This document shows, piece after piece, positions 1 through 5,855 of a DNA stretch of 8,566 nucleotides; the stretch's first letter is position 1, and every line of letters starts with the position of its first letter. Source of the DNA: Methanolinea sp. UBA473 (GTDB taxonomy: Archaea > Halobacteriota > Methanomicrobia > Methanomicrobiales > Methanospirillaceae); contig DAEV01000031.1 in assembly GCA_002509495.1 (NCBI GenBank), positions 1 through 8,566 on the forward strand, given 5' to 3'. Below the pieces are notes generated by a model. It had not been told where the DNA came from. It did not search any database and was given only the letters and a program-made list of their open reading frames with translations. The position numbers were made by a program, and so were the translations under genes.

Positions 1-1
1 G

Positions 2-661
2 ATCACGCTCTACCACGAGAACTGGATCGCGAGCGTCACCCGGGAGGCGGTCGCCGAGGGCGCAAGCGTCATCTCCATGTTCGATCTCCTCAGGGCGGCC
101 ATGCGGCAGAGGCCGGAGTATATCCTGGTCGGGGAGGTGCGGGGCGTCGAGGCCCAGACCCTCTTCCAGGCCATGAACACGGGACATACCACCTTCTCGA
201 CCATGCACGCGGGGAGCGTGGATGCGGCGATCCACCGGCTCGAGAACGAACCCTTAAACGTCCCGAGGAACATGATCACGGCCCTGAACATCGTCAGCAT
301 CCAGGCCCTGGTCTACAGGGGGACGGAACGGGTCCGGCGGTCCCTGGAGATCGTGGAGATCGCGGGGGTGGACCCCTCTACAGGGAACCTCCGGGTGAAC
401 ACCGTCTTTGTCTATGATCCGGTCAAGGATCTTTACCTGTACAAGGGACGGTCCCAGGTCTACGCCGATATCACAGAGCGGAGGGGGTGGAGCAGGGAGC
501 GGTTCGAGCAGGAGATCGCGACCCGGAAACGCATCCTGGAGGCCATGCAGCAGCAGGGGATCATCGACTATATCAGGGTCTCCCGGATCTTTCAGGCTTA
601 CAGCATCGATCCTGCACAGGTGATCCGCCACCTGGACAACCTGGCGCAGGTACTGGAATGA
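2..661 (+). CDS. FlaI/GspE-type secretion ATPase, C-terminal part (5' truncated)
   Basis: This is the C-terminal 219 residues of a type II/IV secretion superfamily ATPase; the N-terminal domain and Walker A lie before the window. Visible signatures are HENW near the first residue, the segment FDLLRAAMRQRPEY running into the Walker B-type strand ILVGEVRG, then the His-box region TGHTTFSTMHAGS and the conserved stretch RLENEPLNVPRNMI. The family is a cytoplasmic hexamer that hydrolyses ATP to drive assembly of type IV pilus-like filaments, acting on a FlaJ/TadC membrane platform. That partner follows immediately: the TGA stop lies inside the ATGA overlap with the next start, so the two are translationally coupled. 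The frame is open from base 2, and the first internal ATG (77) is not the real start. Membership of the superfamily is clear. Whether this is the archaellum motor (FlaI/ArlI) or a pilus ATPase is not decided, because no archaellin, FlaH or pilin gene is visible. Confidence 0.93.
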   Translation: MTLYHENWIASVTREAVAEGASVISMFDLLRAAMRQRPEYILVGEVRGVEAQTLFQAMNTGHTTFSTMHAGSVDAAIHRLENEPLNVPRNMITALNIVSIQALVYRGTERVRRSLEIVEIAGVDPSTGNLRVNTVFVYDPVKDLYLYKGRSQVYADITERRGWSRERFEQEIATRKRILEAMQQQGIIDYIRVSRIFQAYSIDPAQVIRHLDNLAQVLE

Positions 662-2589
662 GCTTCAACTCCCTTGTCAGGAAGTGGGTCCGGAGGGATT
701 CACTCCGGTACCAGAAATTGCAGGAGAACCTCATCTCCGCCCGGATGGGGTTCACGCTCGAACGGTACTACAGCCGGGTCCTCCAGGTCACGCTCGCATC
801 CGGAATCCTCTTCGCCTTCTTCGGATACTGGATCACCGGGTTCCTGTTCTTCGTGCCGTTCGTGCCCGGGGGGCATACGGGTCTTTACAATATCTTCAAT
901 ATCCGCCTGCCGGAAACGGGGTATGCGCCCACCGGTTTACTCGTGCAGGTGACCGGAGCGATCCTCTTCTTCCTGGTCGGGTCCCTGCTGGTTTATTTCA
1001 TTGCGATGAAATACCCCGGACTCCAGAAGGGGAACCGGGCCACGAAGATCAACCTCTCCCTTCACAACGCGGTGGCCTACATGTTCGCGATGCGGAAGGG
1101 CGGGGCCCAGCTGATGACCATCTTCCGGTCCCTCTCGGAGAATGCCAGGATCTACGGGGAAGTGGCCCTCGAGTTCCGGCAGGTGGTCCGGGACGCCGAC
1201 TTCTTTGGGTACGACGTGGTGACCGCCCTCCGCCACCTCATGGAGACGACCCCGTCCGAGAAGCTCAAGCAGTACCTGGAAGACCTCGTCTCGGTGATCG
1301 AGAGCGGAGGAGACCTGGTCTCGTTCCTCGGAAGCCGGGTCCGGCTCTACCATGAGGAGGCCAGGTTCGAGCAGAAGCAGTTCCTGAACTTCCTCTCTCT
1401 TGTCGCAGAGTCCTACGTCACCCTCTTCGTCGCCGGGCCGCTCTTCCTGATCATCATCATGGTCGTGATGGGGCTCATGGGAGGCGTTGCGGTACTCCAG
1501 CTCACCGCGGTCACCTACCTGGTGCTCCCGATCGGCTCCGCGGTCTTCATCCTCTTGATTGACATGATCTCCATCAAGACCGAGTTCGTGGAGCGTTACG
1601 TGCGGGCGAAATGGCTCCACGAGTACCACGACGTCTCGGTCCGGGAAAAGGAGGGGGAAGAGCCTTTTTTCGCCCGGCTGGCCCGCTACGACCGGATCCG
1701 GGACACCCGGGAGTTTTTCCGCCACCCGGTGAAAGCGTTTGAGAAGGAGTACGGAAAGACGCTCTACATCACCGTGCCCATCGCACTGGCGTACCTGGCG
1801 TTCACCCTCCTCTCCGCCCGCCAGTACCTGGACTTCGAACTCTACCTCGACGTGGTGGACGACCACGTCATCATCGCCCTGCTCATCGTGCTGGTCCCGT
1901 ACGCGATCTTCTACGAGCTGTGGAGGAGGAACATCGAGGGGATGGAGTCCCTGATCCCCGACTTCCTGGACAGGATGGCCGGCATCAACCAGGTGGGGCT
2001 CACGATCGCCCAGGCGATCGGGATCATGGTGAACACCAACCTCGGCCTCCTCTCCTACGAGATCAAGCGGATCAAGCGGGATATCGACTGGGGGGCCAGT
2101 TTTTCAGATGCCCTCATACGGTTCGAGAGCCGGATCCGGACTCCCCTGATCGCCCGGACGGTGGTCCTGATCACCAAAGCCAGCCAGATGAGCGGATCGA
2201 TTGGGGACGTGCTCTCCATCGCGGCGAGCGATGCCAAGATGTCGGATATCCTGAAACGGGAACGCATGTCCGACATGTTCATCTATACCGCGATCATCTA
2301 CCTCTCCTTCATCGTCTTCCTCTTCGTGGTGGGGGTGATCACGAGCCAGTTCATCCCGATCCTCAGCCAGGTGGACACCCAGGGGATCCCGCAGGGGACT
2401 GCCATGGCAGGGGTGACTGCGGTCGGGATCCAGTCCCTCGAACGCCTGATGTACCACTCGGTGGTCATCCAGGCAATCTTTTCAGGGCTCATCGCGGGAC
2501 AGATGGGCGAGAGCTCCCTCAAGGCCGGGATAAAACACGCCTGCATCATGCTGGTGCTGTCGCTGATCGCCTTCAATTTCATCATCTAG
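658..2589 (+). CDS. FlaJ/TadC-type (type II secretion F family) membrane platform protein
   Basis: This is a polytopic membrane protein of 643 residues that would anchor and be driven by the upstream ATPase during assembly of an archaellum or type IV pilus-like filament. About nine hydrophobic segments are visible, near residues 41-69, 94-117, 252-275, 282-304, 368-387, 404-422, 540-562, 601-617 and 627-643. Two soluble T2SF-type helical domains lie between them (about 131-225 and 433-540). The second contains the pattern IPDFLDRMAGINQVGLTIAQ, typical of the family. The start is the ATG of an ATGA overlap with the ATPase stop; the longer open frame upstream, from 487, only shadows the ATPase gene. 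At 643 residues it seems longer than the archaellum FlaJ proteins I remember (around 550-570). A loop of about 25 residues between the first two membrane helices and a charged linker around 315-365 account for part of this. The length leans slightly toward a pilus or secretion variant, but that is inference. Confidence 0.92.
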   Translation: MSFNSLVRKWVRRDSLRYQKLQENLISARMGFTLERYYSRVLQVTLASGILFAFFGYWITGFLFFVPFVPGGHTGLYNIFNIRLPETGYAPTGLLVQVTGAILFFLVGSLLVYFIAMKYPGLQKGNRATKINLSLHNAVAYMFAMRKGGAQLMTIFRSLSENARIYGEVALEFRQVVRDADFFGYDVVTALRHLMETTPSEKLKQYLEDLVSVIESGGDLVSFLGSRVRLYHEEARFEQKQFLNFLSLVAESYVTLFVAGPLFLIIIMVVMGLMGGVAVLQLTAVTYLVLPIGSAVFILLIDMISIKTEFVERYVRAKWLHEYHDVSVREKEGEEPFFARLARYDRIRDTREFFRHPVKAFEKEYGKTLYITVPIALAYLAFTLLSARQYLDFELYLDVVDDHVIIALLIVLVPYAIFYELWRRNIEGMESLIPDFLDRMAGINQVGLTIAQAIGIMVNTNLGLLSYEIKRIKRDIDWGASFSDALIRFESRIRTPLIARTVVLITKASQMSGSIGDVLSIAASDAKMSDILKRERMSDMFIYTAIIYLSFIVFLFVVGVITSQFIPILSQVDTQGIPQGTAMAGVTAVGIQSLERLMYHSVVIQAIFSGLIAGQMGESSLKAGIKHACIMLVLSLIAFNFII

Positions 2590-2604
2590 GGAGGAATCGG
2601 GAGA

Positions 2605-3090
2605 ATGGCAGACCAGATGTATCAGGTGGGTTCCGGGGAAGCCCTTGTAATCCGCAGGGGAGACTCGTTCCTCCTCGCCGCCCGGACAGGAGCCAGGTTT
2701 CCCCTCTGCATCGAGAGCCTGGCGGGAGAGTACTGCCAGACCCTGGAGGCCACCGACCTCGTGGCCGTCTCGGCCCCGGAGGGGGGATCGATGGAGGCGG
2801 CACTCATGCTGATGGAACTGGTGAGGACCCACCACACACCCCTGATCGTCCTCCCCCACAGCCACCCGGGATCCAGGCGATTGAAGTACGTGGTCTCCGC
2901 CGGGAGCCGGATCCATCTCTCCTGTGCCATCGAACGCGGCACCCACCCGGAACAGCACCTCCTCTGCTCGTCCCCGGATCTTGCAGGCATCACCCTCGAG
3001 GGAACGGTGGAGGGCGTCGTCGTCCGGGATTGCCCTCCCGGCGCCCGGATCGAAGTCCAGGAGATCCGGAGGACCACCCCTGGCATCTGA
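2605..3090 (+). CDS. Uncharacterised 161-residue protein downstream of secretion genes
   Basis: I do not recognise this protein. It is a complete, GC-rich frame of 161 residues with an SD-like GGGAGGA at 2589-2595 starting on the last base of the previous stop codon, 9 nt before the ATG. It is therefore probably in the same transcript as the ATPase and platform genes. No signal peptide or membrane helix is visible, so it should be cytoplasmic. The middle alternates short hydrophobic strands and helices (LVAVSAP at 52-58, helix 62-74, then PLIVLPHSHPGS at 79-90), which looks like a beta-alpha-beta fold. Residues that stand out are five cysteines (35, 44, 107, 121, 143) and a histidine cluster (H76, H77, H85, H87), which could bind metal, but no named motif is present. 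The C-terminal part (129-154) is beta-rich, with repeated valine strands. Position suggests a role linked to the secretion or filament apparatus; that is inference only. Confidence 0.8.
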   Translation: MADQMYQVGSGEALVIRRGDSFLLAARTGARFPLCIESLAGEYCQTLEATDLVAVSAPEGGSMEAALMLMELVRTHHTPLIVLPHSHPGSRRLKYVVSAGSRIHLSCAIERGTHPEQHLLCSSPDLAGITLEGTVEGVVVRDCPPGARIEVQEIRRTTPGI

Positions 3091-3093
3091 CCC

Positions 3094-3110
3094 CCCGGTA
3101 CCGGACCGGG
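3094..3110 (+). other. Small GC-rich hairpin just after the 161-residue gene
   Basis: CCCGGT at 3094-3099 and ACCGGG at 3105-3110 are perfect inverted repeats around a 5-nt loop, starting 4 nt after the TGA stop. It overlaps a 10-bp palindrome, CCGGTACCGG (3095-3104). No T-run follows directly, so it is not a bacterial-type terminator. It might protect the 3' end of the upstream transcript, or be chance in GC-rich DNA. Confidence 0.4.
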
Positions 3111-3163
3111 ACACCTGGATCGAAGGGGAAACGGAGGCTCAGAAACACTGGTATAAAACAGTT

Positions 3164-3195
3164 ATCTTTTCAATTGACCCGCATTTTTTGATTTT
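3164..3195 (+). terminator. T-rich tract, probable archaeal terminator of the upstream operon
   Basis: The + strand shows TCTTTT at 3165-3170, TTTTTT at 3184-3189 and TTTT at 3192-3195, in a window that is otherwise strongly GC-rich. Archaeal RNA polymerase commonly stops at oligo-T tracts without needing a hairpin. The position, about 75-105 nt after the last upstream stop codon and before the next operon's likely promoter, fits termination of the secretion-gene transcript. Called from composition only. Confidence 0.5.
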
Positions 3196-3217
3196 ACCCT
3201 CGTAACCTCGGATTGAT

Positions 3218-3241
3218 GAGAAAAATATCAACAGATATAAG
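3218..3241 (+). promoter_or_regulatory. Candidate TATA/BRE promoter for the ATP synthase operon
   Basis: An AT-rich patch with purine-rich flanks contains two TATA-like cores, AAAATATC (3222-3229) and GATATAAG (3234-3241). With usual archaeal spacing of about 25 nt from TATA to start, transcription would begin near 3251-3265, giving a leader of roughly 20-35 nt before the ahaH ATG. A further candidate, TATAAAAC at 3152-3159, would start transcripts near 3181 and give a leader of about 105 nt. TTGAT (3213-3217) and ATCAA (3227-3231) form an inverted repeat across the first core. Which box is used cannot be settled by eye. Confidence 0.45.
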
Positions 3242-3274
3242 AACAATTTCGGTCTAACATTTTAGTGCCGTGAG

Positions 3275-3280
3275 AGGAGG
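3275..3280 (+). promoter_or_regulatory. Strong Shine-Dalgarno site of ahaH
   Basis: AGGAGG lies 5 nt before the ATG at 3286 and decides the start. An out-of-frame ATG at 3282 is too close to the SD and leads into no gene. Confidence 0.8.
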
Positions 3281-3285
3281 GATGG

Positions 3286-3615
3286 ATGAAGACTGAGGTC
3301 TTGCGGAACATTAAGACGACCGAAGAAGAGTATCGGGCTCTGATCAGCACGGTACAGGCCGAGAGGAAGCGCAGCTTAAGCAATGCGGAACTCGAAGCCG
3401 ACAACCTGATCATGAAAGCCACCAACAACGCAGAAGAGTACAAGAAGATGCGGCTTGCGGAGGCACGGCAGCAGGCGGCAAAACACCACGCGGAGATCAT
3501 CCAGGACGGAAGACGACGCGCAGCAGCCCTGCGGGAGAAAGGTGAAAAGAATCTCCCCGGAGCCGTGAACCTGCTGGTGTCGAGCTTTGCGGAGAGGCTG
3601 CATGTTCACCCCTGA
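3286..3615 (+). CDS. ahaH: A-type ATP synthase subunit H (peripheral stalk)
   Basis: This 109-residue, almost entirely helical, charged protein matches the usual size and pattern of archaeal subunit H. It starts MKTEVLRNIKTTEEEYRALI, continues as a long Ala/Glu/Lys/Arg-rich coiled coil (about 10-88) and ends with the characteristic LPGAVNLLVSSFAERLH segment (90-107). In the A1AO enzyme, H pairs with subunit E as a right-handed coiled-coil peripheral stalk that holds the catalytic head against rotation and joins it to subunit I. It is the first gene of the operon, as in other methanogens, behind the promoter region and a strong SD. Its last 14 nt overlap the start of ahaI, so the two are probably translationally coupled. 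No oddities in length or composition. Confidence 0.93.
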   Translation: MKTEVLRNIKTTEEEYRALISTVQAERKRSLSNAELEADNLIMKATNNAEEYKKMRLAEARQQAAKHHAEIIQDGRRRAAALREKGEKNLPGAVNLLVSSFAERLHVHP

Positions 3616-5572
3616 ACCGATGAGCAAGGTCATCATCGTGGCCCAGAAGGACCGGATGGCCGGAATCATCGAAGAGGTGTACCGGAAGCACATATTCCAT
3701 ATCGAGAGCTTTGTCGAGGAGGAGGAGGACGTCACCGAAGGATGTAAAATCGGGATGCCCCTGCCCTCGGCCAACCAGGCATCGAAGGATCTCTTGAAAC
3801 TCCGCTCGATGATCAATGCGTTTTCCATCCCGAAGGAAGGGACGGAGGTGGAGGCAAAGGAGGCTCCCGCCCGTCTCCGCCAGTTGATCGAGGGTGAACT
3901 TCCCGCGCTCGAGAAAGAAGTCGAGGGGCTGCTCTCGGAAAAGACCAGGCTCGAGACCCGGAAGAAGGAACTCGAGCAGAAGGCCGAGAACTTAAAGCCC
4001 TTCGCGGATGTCCCCTTCGATCTGACGCTTCTCCGGGGGTTCGAGACCATGGCAGTATTCTCCGGCTTTTATAGAAAGCTCGTGGTCCTGAACGTTCCCC
4101 ACGAGGCATATTATTCGCCGAAGAAGGGGGAGCAGTTCCTCATCCTGGTGGTGCCGAAGGAATTCCGCCAGGACGCGGAAAGGGCGCTCCTGGACGCCGA
4201 GTTCCGGCCGGTGCCGATCCCGGAGGCGAAGGGCCTTCCGGGGGAGGAGATCGAGTCTTCAAAAAAGGCTGTCGCAGAGATCGCTGTGCAGGAAGAAGAG
4301 ATCGGAAAGAAGCTCGAGGATCTCAAGAAGAAGCACACCGGGTTCCTGCTCGCCTGCAACGAGCTCCTGACCTCCGAAGTGGAGAGGGCGGAGGCACCCC
4401 TCCGGTTCGCCACAACGGACCAGGCGTTCATCGCAGAAGGCTGGATCCCGAGATCGAAGGTCCCGGAGTTCAAGGAAGCGGTCGAGTCCGCTTCCGAAGG
4501 TAAGGCCTTCGTCGCCGACCTGCCGGTCGACCCCGAGCATGACAAGGTCCCGGTCGAGTATGACAACCTCGACTTTGCCAAGCCGAGCCAAATGCTGATG
4601 GATCTTTATTCCAGGCCGAAGTACACCGAGATCGATCCCACGTTCATGATCTCGATCGTGTTCCCTATCTTTTTCGGGATCATCCTGGGCGACGTGGCCT
4701 ACGGGGCCATGCTCCTGGCACTGTGCCTGATCCTGGGCCGCATGTTGAAAGGGGACGAGCCTAAGATGCTCCTGACGACTCTTCGGAATGCAAGCATCTC
4801 GAGTATCGTGTTCGGCCTTCTCTATTCCGAATTCCTGGGATTCGCCCTCCCGTGGCCGCCCATCCTGTTCTCCAGGCACTTAAACATCGGAGCACATGCC
4901 GTCGGGCACGGGCCGGCGATCCCGGAACTGATGATGATGGCCATCTGGATCGGCATCGCTCACATCACTCTCGGCAGGGCTCTCGGGATGATCAACCATG
5001 CCCGCCAGGACCACGGTTCCCACCGCACCAAGGCAGTGATGGCGAACCTCGGCTGGATCCTGCTGATGTGGGGGATCCTGGCCATGATCTGGTCGGCGTT
5101 CCCCCTTCCGCTGATGCCGGACTTCTCCAAGCTTCCGGTCGTGGTGCTGGGAGTCAACGCGGCGACCCTCGCGGGCGCGATCATGGTCCTTTTGGGAATC
5201 ATCTTCATTGTCAGGGATGCGCCGCTGGAACTCGTTGAGCTTCCGTCCATCATTTCCCATACGCTCTCGTATGCCCGTATGGTAGCGGTGGGGCTCTCAT
5301 CGGTGGCGATCGCGATGGTGATCAATTTCATCGCCATCGGGATGCTCATCGAACCGCAGCTCGAGAACCTGACGGTCCTCGGCGTGGTGTTCATTGTCGG
5401 AGGAGTGTTCGTATTTCTTGTCGGACACGTGCTGAATATGGTGCTCGGATTGCTTGGAGGAGCACTCCATTCGATCAGGCTAAACTATGTCGAGTTCTTC
5501 ACCAAGTTCTACAAGGGTGGAGGCATCAAGTACAACCCATTCGGGATGAAAAAGAGATTTACGGAGGATTAA
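3602..5572 (+). CDS. ahaI: A-type ATP synthase subunit I (membrane stator, a-type)
   Basis: This 656-residue stator subunit forms the ion path against the c ring and anchors the peripheral stalks. The N-terminal half (1-340) is cytoplasmic, with two coiled-coil stretches (about 95-145 and 215-250) between alpha/beta lobes. The C-terminal half has about eight membrane segments, beginning at DPTFMISIVFPIFFGIILGD. The segment SHTLSYARMVAVGLSS contains the arginine (R559) equivalent to the essential translocation arginine of a-type subunits. The last helix HVLNMVLGLLGGALHSIRLN and tail GGGIKYNPFG are family signatures. I chose ATG 3602 because GGAGAGG lies 4 nt upstream and the resulting N-terminus (MFTPEPMSKVIIV) resembles relatives. 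A TTG at 3587 adds five residues, and the ATG at 3620 would remove six. It overlaps ahaH by 14 nt and ends 3 nt before ahaK. Confidence 0.95.
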   Translation: MFTPEPMSKVIIVAQKDRMAGIIEEVYRKHIFHIESFVEEEEDVTEGCKIGMPLPSANQASKDLLKLRSMINAFSIPKEGTEVEAKEAPARLRQLIEGELPALEKEVEGLLSEKTRLETRKKELEQKAENLKPFADVPFDLTLLRGFETMAVFSGFYRKLVVLNVPHEAYYSPKKGEQFLILVVPKEFRQDAERALLDAEFRPVPIPEAKGLPGEEIESSKKAVAEIAVQEEEIGKKLEDLKKKHTGFLLACNELLTSEVERAEAPLRFATTDQAFIAEGWIPRSKVPEFKEAVESASEGKAFVADLPVDPEHDKVPVEYDNLDFAKPSQMLMDLYSRPKYTEIDPTFMISIVFPIFFGIILGDVAYGAMLLALCLILGRMLKGDEPKMLLTTLRNASISSIVFGLLYSEFLGFALPWPPILFSRHLNIGAHAVGHGPAIPELMMMAIWIGIAHITLGRALGMINHARQDHGSHRTKAVMANLGWILLMWGILAMIWSAFPLPLMPDFSKLPVVVLGVNAATLAGAIMVLLGIIFIVRDAPLELVELPSIISHTLSYARMVAVGLSSVAIAMVINFIAIGMLIEPQLENLTVLGVVFIVGGVFVFLVGHVLNMVLGLLGGALHSIRLNYVEFFTKFYKGGGIKYNPFGMKKRFTED

Positions 5573-5575
5573 AAC
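5563..5575 (+). promoter_or_regulatory. Ribosome binding region of ahaK with A-rich spacer
   Basis: GGAGG (5563-5567) sits inside the end of ahaI, 8 nt before the ahaK ATG, with the A/T-rich spacer ATTAAAAC between. The spacer contains the ahaI stop TAA. The unpaired, A-rich spacer and A-ending codons just after the start suggest an unusually open initiation site, fitting the many copies of c subunit needed per enzyme. Confidence 0.6.
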
Positions 5576-5845
5576 ATGGCAGACGTAGCAACTGCAGTAG
5601 TAGCAGGAGAAATGACCGTTGAAATGGTACAGGCATCGCAGATAGGAATGAAGGCAATGGCCGCCGCAATCGCCGTCGGTTCGACAGGGATCGCCTCCGG
5701 TATTGCCGAGACGGCCATCGGTTCTGCCGCAGTGGGGGCCACTGCCGAGAACAAGGACGTGTTCGGCCTGGTCCTGCTCCTTACTGTGATTCCTGAGACG
5801 ATCGTTATTTTCGGTCTTGTGGTAGCCTTGCTCCTGCTGTTCTAG
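5576..5845 (+). CDS. ahaK: A-type ATP synthase subunit K (c-ring proteolipid, single hairpin)
   Basis: This 89-residue c subunit forms the membrane rotor ring. It is a single two-helix hairpin, with helix 1 about 20-56 (Gly/Ala-rich, SGIAETAIGSAAVGATAE), a short polar loop NKD (59-61) and helix 2 about 62-89. It is thus the simple c form, not a duplicated or triplicated one. The ion-binding carboxylate is E74 in the motif IPETIVIFG. A second acidic residue, E45, lies in helix 1, 29 residues before E74. That equals the spacing between the Na+ ligands Q110 and E139 of Enterococcus hirae NtpK, so E45 replaces the usual glutamine. A polar stretch of about 19 residues precedes helix 1. The gene follows ahaI by 3 nt. 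Its first 25 or so codons favour A-ending triplets, unlike the neighbouring genes. Coupling ion (H+ or Na+) cannot be read off with certainty. Confidence 0.95.
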   Translation: MADVATAVVAGEMTVEMVQASQIGMKAMAAAIAVGSTGIASGIAETAIGSAAVGATAENKDVFGLVLLLTVIPETIVIFGLVVALLLLF

Positions 5846-5855
5846 GAGCAGAACA
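5828..5855 (+). promoter_or_regulatory. Alternative hairpins covering the ahaE ribosome binding site
   Basis: Two mutually exclusive stems are possible at the ahaK/ahaE junction. Stem A pairs 5828-5835 with 5844-5851 (core GCTCCT/AGGAGC, 8 pairs including one G-U) around an 8-nt loop, and buries the ahaE SD AGGAG (5844-5848). Stem B pairs TGTTCT (5838-5843) with AGAACA (5850-5855) and leaves the SD in a 6-nt loop. The ahaK stop TAG (5843-5845) lies inside both, so ribosomes finishing ahaK would open stem A. This suggests coupled, down-tuned ahaE translation. The pairing is visible; the function is inferred. Confidence 0.45.

Noticed and set aside
937..1866. Long antisense open frame (309 codons) across the platform gene
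   Set aside because: Its product is rich in Glu, Asp, His and Arg with no family pattern. It is the expected shadow of a GC-rich, third-position-biased gene on the other strand, and has no SD.
3095..3104. CCGGTACCGG palindrome as an attachment or recombination site
   Set aside because: It is only 10 bp, has no second copy, integrase or tRNA nearby, and is likely by chance in GC-rich DNA. Kept only as part of a small hairpin.
1920..3191. 423-codon + strand frame spanning the platform gene end and the 161-residue gene
   Set aside because: Low-complexity Arg/Gly/Pro/Asp-rich translation running out of frame through two well-supported genes; a coding shadow.
3711..3731. GAGGAGGAGGAGG-type run inside ahaI resembling tandem SD sites
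   Set aside because: It encodes the acidic stretch EEEED in frame, and no start codon with a plausible gene follows at SD distance.
4259..4879. Antisense frame of 206 codons inside ahaI
   Set aside because: Charged, His/Asp/Arg-rich shadow translation of a well-conserved gene.
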